Of a stretch of 7,286 nucleotides of DNA, positions 1-5,802 are shown one piece after another. The notes below the pieces were generated by a model. The model had not been told where the DNA came from and did not search any database. It saw nothing but the letters and a program-made list of their open reading frames with translations. Source of the DNA: Planctomycetaceae bacterium (lineage in GTDB: Bacteria > Planctomycetota > MHYJ01 > SBBU01). The translations under genes were made by a program, and so were the position numbers. The stretch covers positions 1 through 7,286 of the forward strand of contig SBBU01000092.1 of NCBI GenBank assembly GCA_005239585.1, written 5' to 3'. Each line of letters begins with the position of its first letter. The first letter of the stretch is position 1.

Positions 1-166
1 GAACTCTTGTTGCCTCTGCCCTCTCTTCAAAACAATTCCTTCGATTTTTGGGAGCTATTGCCATCTACACCCCGTAAAAAACTGCTGACACGTGAGCTTA
101 TATATATAGACCATTAAGGTGCCAAAAAAGTTGCCAAAAAGCAACAGGTACAGATAATTCTAGGGC
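1..166. other. Left-edge region, unassigned
   Basis: No gene can be assigned. All three forward frames are open from base 1, to stops at 75-77, about 82-84 and 115-117, so the tail of a rightward gene could end here, but no frame can be chosen and none is recognisable. The stretch also holds an AT-rich run (TATATATATA, about 99-108) and a small inverted repeat, GTTGC-CAAAAA-GCAAC at 130-145, with no T-tract after it. Either could belong to the control region of the phosphatase gene that follows. I see no convincing -35/-10 pair: the CTGACA at 85-90 is only about 14 bp from TATAGA. Confidence 0.3.
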
Positions 167-1057
167 GTGGTAATTGCAGTCATAGACATCGGGACAAACT
201 CAATAAAGCTCGTTGTGATGAGGAGAGCAGAGATCCTACAAGACAGGATGGTGGTGACAAGGATAGGAGAGGGAGTAAGCGAAACTGGGAAGATAAATCG
301 AAAAGCAGCAGAGAGGACACTCGTGTGCATTAAAGATTTTCTCTCAGTAGCAAAGAGCTGTAGCGCAGAAAAGATAGTTCTAGTTGCCACTGAGGCGCTG
401 AGAAGAGCGAATAACAGCAAGGTATTTCTTAAACAGATCGAGAAACTCGGGGCGAAGGCAGAGGTTATTTCCGGACGGGAAGAATCAATGCTTTCATACC
501 TTGGTGCAACGTATGGGGGTAAAATCCATAACCCGCTGGCTGTAGATGTCGGAGGCGGTAGCGTTGAGTATATAAAAAGAAGAGATGGGAGATTAATCAG
601 TACAAGTCTGCCAATTGGCGTAGTGGTGCTGACGGAGAAGTTCATTTCCGATGACCCTCCGACCCTTGTACAAATTAACGCCATGAGAGAGTTTGTTAAA
701 GGTTCATTAGGGTTTTTGAAGAAAGAAACATCTACTGTTGTTGCAATAGGGGGCTCACCGGCAATGCTTGCCTTTGTTTTAAGCGGGGACAAGAATTTTA
801 TTCCAAACAAGTATCATATGTCACGTGTAGGGATAGATGATCTAAATGTCCTACAAGATAAACTTTTCGGTATTACCACTGCGGAAAGAGTCAGGAAATA
901 TCATATAGAGAAAGGCCGTGCAGACGTTATGGTTGCGGGGGTTGTCATACTACAGCAAACTTTGTGCGCAACGGAGAAAAATCAATTTATCGTGTCGACA
1001 CGCGGCTTGAGACATGGAGTTGGTTATAAATACTTGATGGACAGGGGGTTACTGTAA
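167..1057 (+). CDS. Ppx/GppA family phosphatase (exopolyphosphatase-type)
   Basis: This 296-residue cytoplasmic protein belongs to the ASKHA-fold Ppx/GppA family, whose members hydrolyse terminal phosphate from polyphosphate or pppGpp. Visible motifs in order are DIGTNS (7-12, phosphate loop), ATEALRRANN (74-83), ISGREES (101-107, family glutamates), VDVGGGSVEY (126-135, second phosphate loop), the SLPIGVVVLTEKF segment (147-159), AIGGSPAML (193-201), RADVMVAGVVIL (251-262) and STRGLRHGV (277-285). The length fits the short two-subdomain form; the C-terminal HD-like extension of the roughly 500-residue enterobacterial enzymes is absent. The start is GTG: an in-frame TAG at 161-163 blocks any earlier start, and a later one would lose DIGTNS. 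There is no well-spaced Shine-Dalgarno. hemC follows after 35 bp on the same strand. Whether polyphosphate or pppGpp is the substrate cannot be read from the sequence. Confidence 0.9.
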   Translation: MVIAVIDIGTNSIKLVVMRRAEILQDRMVVTRIGEGVSETGKINRKAAERTLVCIKDFLSVAKSCSAEKIVLVATEALRRANNSKVFLKQIEKLGAKAEVISGREESMLSYLGATYGGKIHNPLAVDVGGGSVEYIKRRDGRLISTSLPIGVVVLTEKFISDDPPTLVQINAMREFVKGSLGFLKKETSTVVAIGGSPAMLAFVLSGDKNFIPNKYHMSRVGIDDLNVLQDKLFGITTAERVRKYHIEKGRADVMVAGVVILQQTLCATEKNQFIVSTRGLRHGVGYKYLMDRGLL

Positions 1058-1092
1058 TTGACATGTAGTGGCCATTCTGCTACTATAGCCCT

Positions 1093-2070
1093 GTGAAATC
1101 CCGCATATTAATTGGCACGCGGAAATCACCTCTTGCCCTTGCTCAGGCTGAATTCGTAAGGCAGAGGCTTTTGGATAAATTTCCACGGACAAAATTTGTC
1201 CTAGTCCCAATAGTTAGCAAGGGCGATCGTATAAAAACAGCAGCAAAACTTCGAAAGGCAGGAAAGGGCGTCTTTGTAAAGGAGTTAGAGAACAAGCTCT
1301 TAAACAAAAAGATAGACATTGCTATTCACAGCCTGAAGGATATGCCAACTGTGGTGCATGATGGCCTTTCAATATGCGTATACCTGTCCCGCGAGTCACC
1401 CAATGACATTTTAATATCAAAGAATAACATACCTCTTGAAAGACTCCCAGAAGGTTCAGTAGTCGGGACAAGTAGCTTGAGACGGCAAGCCTTTCTCAAA
1501 TATGCGTTTAAGAGATTAAATTTTATGGACCTGAGGGGTAACCTGGACACTCGCATAGAGAAATTGCTTTCATCAACCAAGCTGGCCGGTATCGTAGTTG
1601 CTGAGGTGGGATTAAAGAGACTCTATCCAAATGGAATCCAATTCAAACCAACTCAGATTCCTCTCTCTATTCTTCCCCCTGCACCGGGTCAGGGGGTTGT
1701 CGCAATCGAGATAAGATCTGATAATCGCGACCTGGAAAAGAAGATAAAGGTGCTAAACGACGAGGGAACGCAAAGATGTGCCGAAGCTGAGCGCGCCCTG
1801 TTGGAAAAACTTGAAGGCGGTTGTAATATTCCGATCGGCGCATACGCAACCTTGGAGCTTAGCCTCCTGAGGTTGACCGCCGCTGTTGCATCGCTCGATG
1901 GCTCTAGACTTATCAAGGACACTGCCATAGGAAATCAAGATGAGCCAGAGTCAATTGCACAGGCTTTAGCAGGGACACTCAAGAATAGAGGAGCCGATGA
2001 AATTATAAGAAGAATGATGGGTCAGATGCCTAAAGAGCTCTACTTTCTTGTGCCTGCAAAGAAGAGATGA
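1093..2070 (+). CDS. hemC: Hydroxymethylbilane synthase (porphobilinogen deaminase)
   Basis: The enzyme condenses four porphobilinogen molecules into hydroxymethylbilane, the linear precursor of uroporphyrinogen III, in heme, siroheme and corrinoid synthesis; it is cytosolic. At 325 residues it is slightly longer than the usual 300-315. Family signatures are GTRKSPLALAQ (8-18), GKGVFVKELE (58-67), HSLKDMPT (79-86, with catalytic Asp83), GTSSLRRQA (125-133), LRGNLDTR (147-154), PAPGQG (196-201) and EGGCNIPIGA (241-250), where Cys244 is the expected attachment site of the dipyrromethane cofactor. All key residues are present, so it should be active. GTG at 1093 is the only reasonable start: an in-frame TAG lies at 1066-1068 and the core begins within a few residues. 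No Shine-Dalgarno is visible. Its stop overlaps the start of the next gene (ATGA, 2067-2070), suggesting translational coupling. Confidence 0.96.
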   Translation: MKSRILIGTRKSPLALAQAEFVRQRLLDKFPRTKFVLVPIVSKGDRIKTAAKLRKAGKGVFVKELENKLLNKKIDIAIHSLKDMPTVVHDGLSICVYLSRESPNDILISKNNIPLERLPEGSVVGTSSLRRQAFLKYAFKRLNFMDLRGNLDTRIEKLLSSTKLAGIVVAEVGLKRLYPNGIQFKPTQIPLSILPPAPGQGVVAIEIRSDNRDLEKKIKVLNDEGTQRCAEAERALLEKLEGGCNIPIGAYATLELSLLRLTAAVASLDGSRLIKDTAIGNQDEPESIAQALAGTLKNRGADEIIRRMMGQMPKELYFLVPAKKR

Positions 2071-2945
2071 TATGGCGGAAAGCTGGAATAATATTATTCA
2101 TCGCACTATGCTCGTGTGAAATCAACGGCCGAGGCTATAACCTAACGCAATTAACGGAAGACTCGTTTGAGGTCTCATTTCCTTCGAGCTTTACATCAAA
2201 ATTTCAAGTTAATGATACAGTCTATGGGATTCTATTCAAACCAGCTTCTCTTGAGAGAAATAAAAAATATCCTGTCCTTGTCTTTGTTCACTACACATCA
2301 AGTTACCTTACCCCGATAGAGAGGTTCTGCAGGACTATTGCGAAAAAGAACGTTGTAACATTTCTGATCTACTTGCCCTATTATGGCAAGAGGCGACCTT
2401 TTGATTTGAATCGGAAGGAACTCCTTGGGGATCCGCAGTCTATAGCTGATTTTTTTGATCAGGCGATACAGGACACATTAAAAGCAAAGGAATTTCTGTC
2501 GCGGTTGGAATATGTGGATAAACAAAAGATATCTGTCTCCGGTGTGAGCCTCGGTGGAATTGTTGCATTATCAGCCGGTGCAGTCGGCGGTTTTTATAAA
2601 TGTGTACCAATAGCGGCAGGTGGCGACGTCGCAGGGGTAATTTACAACCCTTCTTTTGAGACCTATCGCTATAGGGTTCTGCTTGAGAAAAACGGCGTGA
2701 CCATAGATGAACTCAGAGAAAAGCTCAGGCATATCGACCCGCTTACTCATGCGAATAAATTTGATCCGGGGAGAGTCTTTTTGATCTACATGATGTTTGA
2801 CGAGGTCTTTCCATTAAGTTTTGCTTTGAAGACGTATAACAAGACAGGTCGTCCAAAGACTGCGTGGCTTCCGGGGAGTCATTACATGCTTGCGCTATAC
2901 TGGAGGTCTATACAGAGGTTCTTGATTAACTTCATACTGAACTGA
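2067..2945 (+). CDS. Alpha/beta hydrolase, predicted lipoprotein (dienelactone hydrolase/peptidase-like)
   Basis: This 292-residue predicted serine hydrolase is probably exported. The N-terminus is basic then hydrophobic (MIWRKAGIILFIALCSC), with a plausible lipobox LCS-C giving Cys17 as the lipidated residue; Cys at -2 of the lipobox is unusual. The fold is shown by the strand PVLVFVHY (69-76, oxyanion-hole region), nucleophile elbow SGVSLGG (158-164, Ser161), strand VFLIYMMFDEVFP (237-249, acid Asp245) and GSHYML (270-275, His272). The Ser-Asp-His triad therefore looks complete and in the right order. The closest general types are dienelactone hydrolase and acyl-peptidase-like esterases; the substrate is unknown. 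The ATG overlaps the hemC stop by four bases, so translation is probably coupled. A role in tetrapyrrole metabolism is suggested only by position. The gene ends just before a strong hairpin. Confidence 0.8.
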   Translation: MIWRKAGIILFIALCSCEINGRGYNLTQLTEDSFEVSFPSSFTSKFQVNDTVYGILFKPASLERNKKYPVLVFVHYTSSYLTPIERFCRTIAKKNVVTFLIYLPYYGKRRPFDLNRKELLGDPQSIADFFDQAIQDTLKAKEFLSRLEYVDKQKISVSGVSLGGIVALSAGAVGGFYKCVPIAAGGDVAGVIYNPSFETYRYRVLLEKNGVTIDELREKLRHIDPLTHANKFDPGRVFLIYMMFDEVFPLSFALKTYNKTGRPKTAWLPGSHYMLALYWRSIQRFLINFILN

Positions 2946-2951
2946 TATGGT

Positions 2952-2980
2952 TTGGTCCCGATCGACAGGATCGGGACCAA
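2952..2980. terminator. Perfect 12-bp hairpin between convergent genes
   Basis: TTGGTCCCGATC (2952-2963), a 5-base loop GACAG, then the exact complement GATCGGGACCAA (2969-2980). It lies between the stop of the hydrolase (2945) and the stop of the leftward repeat-protein gene (3010), where a shared terminator is expected. Neither side has a clear T-tract, so it is not a textbook intrinsic terminator; it may instead protect or process 3' ends. Confidence 0.6.
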
Positions 2981-3009
2981 GTTAGATGGCATATGGCGAT
3001 CAGTACAGG

Positions 3010-4095
3010 TTACTTTTTCTTTCCGTGCCCTTTGTTCCCCGGATTTCCCTTTGAAGTGCCCTTTCCATCATTTATCGGTGGGTTGCCTCTGGGTTGAGCA
3101 TCAATTCCGTTACCAACCCCATTGTTCCCTTTCACTTTATTTCCGTTGTTGCCATTTCCTTGATTTCCTTTGCCATTATTCCCGTGATTTCCGTTGTTTC
3201 CTTTCCCGTTTCCATGATCAATCTTTCCATGTCCTTTGTTTCCCGGATTTCCTTTTGAAGTACCTTGGCCGTCATTTATTGGAGGCTTTCCGGGCGGCTG
3301 CTGATCGATTCCGTTTCCTAGTCCGTTGTTACCATGTTCTTTATTCTTGTGGCAATGATCTTTCTTGTCTTTGCGATCGTTGTTGTCGTCTTGTTTCTTG
3401 TGGCACTCTTCTTTTTTGTCGTCTTTTCTGTTATCCTTCCAATCTTTTCTATCATCTCTTTTCTCTTTCCTGTCATCTTTCCAATCCCTCTTGCCCCTAT
3501 CATTATCTTTCTTGTGACAATGTTTCTTATCGTCCTCTTGTCTGCGCGGCTCCTTGCGCTCTTGGAAATCATCTTTTTTGCAGCCTGCGTTCTTTAGCCC
3601 ATCATCACACCACTTGAGCCATGCCTTGATGTTTGCACACTTTGCCGGATCCTTTTCCTGCTCAAGGCAATTGTTAAGGTATGACTTGCAGTTTTTGAAC
3701 CATTCGACCTGCGCTCCATTATCATCATCCTCTCTGTCGTCATGTTTTTTATGGCAGTCGCTCTTGTTATTGTTGCTGGAACCAAGCTGGTTCAAGCCGT
3801 CATCGCACCATTTCATCCAAGCCTTGATGTTTTCGCAGTTCTTCGAGTCCTTCTCGTACGCTAGGCAGCACTTTAGGTATTCCTTATACTGCTTGAACCA
3901 CTCAATCTGCTTGTCACAATCATGACCTTTATTTTCAGGTCTGGGGATCCCAATTACTGGCGAATTTTCACTGCCTTGATTATTCTGAAGGACACCGTCC
4001 TTCTCTTTTTTCTTCCCTCACTGTGCACTAAGATTGACCGGGAGAAGGGCAATAAATCCCATCATCATCCCCATAACCACCATCATTTTTTTCAT
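3010..4095 (-). CDS. Secreted Cys/Trp- and Gly/Asn-repeat protein, interrupted by an in-frame TGA at codon 26
   Basis: Not a family I recognise. From ATG 4095 the frame encodes a Met-rich signal peptide (starting MKKMMVVMG, ending LSAQ at residue 25), a TGA at codon 26 (4020-4018), then 335 further sense codons to TAA at 3012-3010. Only ATG 3816 (codon 94) could restart translation below the TGA; it falls inside the first repeat and has no export signal, so 4095 is the natural start. It is supported by GAGGTG four bases upstream and a sigma-54-type promoter. Layout: two 43-residue Cys/Trp modules (63-105 and 129-171); a very charged Lys/Asp/Arg stretch (about 172-254); CHK motifs near 114, 193, 231 and 248; two 36-residue Gly/Asn/Pro motifs (256-291 and 324-359) around a GN-rich linker; terminal KKK. 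A structural, surface-binding or metal-binding extracellular role is possible but only inferred. It could be a recent pseudogene, a sequencing error, or a UGA-recoded gene. Confidence 0.65.
3019..3330 (-). repeat. Two copies of a 36-residue Gly/Asn/Pro motif
   Basis: The copies lie at 3330-3223 and 3126-3019 within the repeat-protein gene. Both follow NNG[LV]GNGID-Q-P-G-PPINDG-GTSKGNPGNKGHGK and differ at only a few positions, without gaps. They are separated by a linker of mostly Gly, Asn, Lys and His. Motifs of the GNG.D.QPPGNPP.NDG.GTSPGNPG kind seem familiar to me as tails of other secreted bacterial proteins, but their function is not known to me. Confidence 0.85.
3583..3909 (-). repeat. 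Two 43-residue Cys/Trp modules
   Basis: Module 1 (3909-3781) and module 2 (3711-3583) align without gaps and share 27 of 43 residues by my count. The common pattern is Q[IV]EWFK--K-YL--CL--EKD---C-NIKAW-KWCDDGL---G. Three Cys and three Trp positions are shared, and the spacing suggests small helical, disulphide-stabilised domains after export. They are joined by a linker containing CHKK and acidic residues. Confidence 0.85.
3987..4003 (-). promoter_or_regulatory. SECIS-like hairpin just after the in-frame TGA
   Basis: On the - strand the stem GAAGGAC (4003-3997) pairs perfectly with GTCCTTC (3993-3987) around a three-base loop GGT (3996-3994). It starts 14 bases after the TGA at 4020-4018, and 21 bases separate the TGA from the loop. 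Bacterial SECIS elements are hairpins shortly downstream of UGA with a G at the start of a small apical loop, so the geometry matches. A 7-bp stem can arise by chance, and the residue context does not look like a redox motif. Confidence 0.3.
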
Positions 4096-4099
4096 TTCA

Positions 4100-4105
4100 C
4101 ACCTC
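4100..4105 (-). promoter_or_regulatory. Ribosome binding site fixing the start at 4095
   Basis: GAGGTG on the - strand lies four bases before ATG 4095 (core AGG to ATG is six bases). It is the best Shine-Dalgarno in the window; the phosphatase, hemC and diguanylate cyclase genes have none that is clear. It supports translation from the signal-peptide ATG rather than from the internal ATG at 3816. Confidence 0.7.
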
Positions 4106-4123
4106 ATTAAATCTACTATTATT

Positions 4124-4141
4124 AAGCAAGGATCATGCCAG
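4124..4141 (-). promoter_or_regulatory. Predicted sigma-54 (-24/-12) promoter
   Basis: On the - strand CTGGCATGATCCTTGCTT matches the RpoN consensus (YTGGCACG-N4-TTGCW), with exactly ten bases between the invariant GG and GC. The only core deviation is T for C after TGGCA. Transcription would begin near 4114, giving a leader of about 19 bases that contains the GAGGTG ribosome site and then ATG 4095. Genes of this class need an activator ATPase bound upstream; a candidate dyad is at 4236-4256. Confidence 0.65.
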
Positions 4142-4235
4142 CTAAAGATGGTCTGTTTTGGCATTTTGCTGCGTTTTATTAGGGTGGGTGTCAACTTTTC
4201 TTGGCAGTTCTGGGGGGCTTTAATAACTAGGCCTG

Positions 4236-4256
4236 TTGCAATAACTTATAATGCAA
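4236..4256. promoter_or_regulatory. Imperfect dyad, possible activator site overlapping a TATAAT
   Basis: TTGCAATA-N5-TAATGCAA is a 21-bp dyad with seven of eight arm positions symmetric. Its centre lies about 130 bp upstream of the predicted sigma-54 start site, a usual distance for enhancer-binding activators. It also contains TATAAT (4247-4252), a perfect -10 hexamer on the + strand, but no good -35 lies 16-18 bp before it (4224-4229 reads TAACTA). Either reading is tentative. Confidence 0.35.
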
Positions 4257-4258
4257 TT

Positions 4259-4377
4259 AGATTTGGCACTTGAAATCTCCAGACTCAGCCTTCCGATCTT
4301 AGAAAGAAACTTGTGCCTTTAGATGTACCCCTATACACAAACACAAGAAAAAAAGCATCACCGGTGATGCTTTTTTT
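4259..4377 (+). ncRNA. Possible small RNA ending at the orphan terminator
   Basis: This is speculative. A TATAAT at 4247-4252 would start transcription near 4259, and a strong terminator at 4348-4377 would end it, giving an RNA of about 115-120 bases with no credible reading frame. The -35 is poor, and I see no family structure. It would account for a terminator that otherwise sits between two divergent genes and serves neither. Confidence 0.2.
4348..4377. terminator. Bidirectional intrinsic terminator
   Basis: A 30-bp perfect palindrome: seven A, GCATCACC, GGTGATGC, seven T. As RNA it forms GCATCA/TGATGC with a CCGG tetraloop followed by a U-tract on either strand. It lies between the divergent start sites of the repeat protein (4095, -) and the cyclase-like protein (4500 or 4560, +), so it cannot end either gene. 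It may end a small RNA or insulate the two promoters. Confidence 0.8.
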
Positions 4378-4419
4378 GAGCACAAGCAATCATGTTTATA
4401 TCACTTGGTATCGCTCTCA

Positions 4420-4448
4420 TTGCGTTACCCTGAACACTTTATTAAAGT
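4420..4448 (+). promoter_or_regulatory. Weak sigma-70-type promoter candidate for the cyclase-like gene
   Basis: TTGCGT (4420-4425) and TAAAGT (4443-4448) are 17 bp apart, downstream of the terminator and 50-110 bp before the candidate start codons. Each hexamer has about two mismatches from consensus, so this is only a candidate. The AT-rich TATCATATAA at 4454-4463 is an alternative -10 region. Confidence 0.25.
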
Positions 4449-4499
4449 TAAGCTATCATATAAGCTGAATGCTAATCGTGTTGTTAGACTCGAAAAGAT

Positions 4500-5792
4500 A
4501 TGGCAAGCTTTGTGAGGTGCAACAAAAAGCCCGGATTATTCGTCATTATAGATAGGACTATGTTAAATAAGCTTTTGGCCCTTGTATTCACTTTCTGCTT
4601 GCTGGCGATGGTACAGCAAGATAACAAACAACCCGATGAAAATCAGCTAAAAGAGAAGGAGAAGCAGGTCAATGCGGCGATATACAAGGGTGCCAAGTGG
4701 TTGCATGATCAAACAGAGCTCTACTTTAAAAATGTTGCACTAGGATTCAAACCAGATAATGCAGTTCAAAAGGCTGAAGAGTTGATACTCTATACGCTCG
4801 TTCATAGTGGCATGAATGAAAAGAATGCAACCTTTAACACATTGATGACAAAAGTCTGGAACACCACCCCGTATGAGAAAACAACTTATAGGACCTCGGT
4901 GGAGGCTGTGATGTGGCTGGGCTATGACCGAAAGCGCTTTCAAGAACGTATAGCGGATTGCGCTCAATCCTTAGTAGATAGTCAGTGCAAGAACGGTCAA
5001 TGGAGCTATGCTATCAAATCCTTGGGAAGAGGGTGGAAAGACATGACACCCGTTGAAAGTCCATTTGACACACATAGAGATCCAAAGAAGCAAGAGCAAC
5101 TAAAAAAGATAACTGTTCAAAGGCAATGCTGGGGAGGAAAAGATAAAGGAGATAACTCCAACACACAGTACGCTGCATTAGGACTTCGCGCATGTACAGA
5201 GGCTAACATAGAAATCGATCCTGAGGTCCTAAAGTTTGCCAAGGAGTGCTGGGAACAATGCCAAAATAAAGATGGAGGGTGGAATTACAAGCACCAAATT
5301 GTTGTTAAAGATCCTAATACAGGCGGAACTCAACAAGAGGATTCTAATAAAAATATCATCAATCCCAGTGAGATTAGTTATGGTTCAATGTCAGTCGGCG
5401 GTCTGGGTGCCTTGGCGAGCTACAAACACCTTCTGAAAGAAGAGATCAAGAAAGATTCATATTTAAAAAATGGAACCGAGTGGGTCAGCAAAAACTTTGC
5501 CGTTGATAAGAATCCAAATAAAGTCACTGTGTGGCATTACTATTATCTTTATGGCCTCGAAAGAGCTGCAGCGATGCTCAATTTGGAAAAATTCGGCGAT
5601 CACGATTGGTACTGGGAAGGCGCTGATTATCTGTTAAAAAATCAGAATGCAGATGGGTCGTGGAAGGTGCAGGATGTTGTTACTGATACATGCTTTGCCA
5701 TACTTTTCCTCAAGAGGGCAACTCGTAAGATGGTCACGCCAATCAAACCTCCAGACGAAGAAATTATAACTAACGATAAACCAAAAAAGTAA
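4500..5792 (+). CDS. Secreted prenyltransferase/squalene-oxidase repeat (terpenoid-cyclase-fold) protein
   Basis: A protein of 430 residues from ATG 4500, or 410 from ATG 4560. The second start is likelier biologically: it begins MLNKLLALVFTFCLLAMVQQ, a normal Sec signal, and has AGG three bases upstream, whereas 4500 adds 20 mixed residues and has no ribosome site. Numbered from 4500, the rest shows the alpha/alpha-toroid repeats of squalene-hopene cyclases: QCKNGQW (162-168), QNKDGGW (255-261) and QNADGSW (382-388), each preceding a helix, plus helix-like segments near 222-232, 345-360 and 395-407. I find no DXDD protonation motif and the protein is shorter than the usual 600-plus residues of hopene cyclases, so cyclase activity is doubtful. 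Families of this kind are common in Planctomycetota, with mostly unknown roles. The tail is polar and rich in Pro and Lys. It converges on the diguanylate cyclase gene with only 10 bp between stops. Confidence 0.8.
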   Translation: MASFVRCNKKPGLFVIIDRTMLNKLLALVFTFCLLAMVQQDNKQPDENQLKEKEKQVNAAIYKGAKWLHDQTELYFKNVALGFKPDNAVQKAEELILYTLVHSGMNEKNATFNTLMTKVWNTTPYEKTTYRTSVEAVMWLGYDRKRFQERIADCAQSLVDSQCKNGQWSYAIKSLGRGWKDMTPVESPFDTHRDPKKQEQLKKITVQRQCWGGKDKGDNSNTQYAALGLRACTEANIEIDPEVLKFAKECWEQCQNKDGGWNYKHQIVVKDPNTGGTQQEDSNKNIINPSEISYGSMSVGGLGALASYKHLLKEEIKKDSYLKNGTEWVSKNFAVDKNPNKVTVWHYYYLYGLERAAAMLNLEKFGDHDWYWEGADYLLKNQNADGSWKVQDVVTDTCFAILFLKRATRKMVTPIKPPDEEIITNDKPKK

Positions 5793-5802
5793 CAACCCGG
5801 TC

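Noticed and set aside
160..810. Long - strand open frame of 216 codons opposite the phosphatase gene
   Set aside because: It lies fully antisense to a strongly supported Ppx/GppA gene, with a Ser/Leu/Ile-rich composition and no recognisable motif. It is a shadow of the real gene.
3340..3600. Short repetitive CTT/TTC-rich stretch as a possible CRISPR or satellite array
   Set aside because: The repetition is explained by Lys/Asp/Arg codons read on the - strand; there are no evenly spaced identical repeats with unique spacers.
2952..3617. + strand frames across 2952-3925 rich in Cys, His, Phe and Leu
   Set aside because: They are antisense to the charged and GN-rich repeat protein. Their odd composition is the complement of its Lys/Asp/Gly/Asn codons, and the first one starts within the hairpin.
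3010..3816. Repeat protein starting at the internal ATG 3816
   Set aside because: That ATG falls inside the first 43-residue module, leaves no signal peptide and has no ribosome site. The frame, promoter and ribosome site all point to 4095.
4018..4020. TGA reassigned to an amino acid throughout the genome
   Set aside because: hemC and the hydrolase both end on TGA at the expected family lengths, and TGG is used normally for Trp, so the standard bacterial code applies.
3922..4110. + strand frame ending in a His-rich run
   Set aside because: The His run is the complement of the ATG-rich signal-peptide region on the - strand; no ribosome site or family match supports it.
4158..4172. A second sigma-54-like TGGCAT...TGC on the + strand
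   Set aside because: The spacing between GG and GC is one base short of the required ten, so it is unlikely to be functional.
4189..4194. TTGACA on the - strand as a sigma-70 -35 element for the repeat-protein gene
   Set aside because: At 17 bp spacing the -10 position reads CAGCAA, and no better hexamer is found at 16 or 18 bp.
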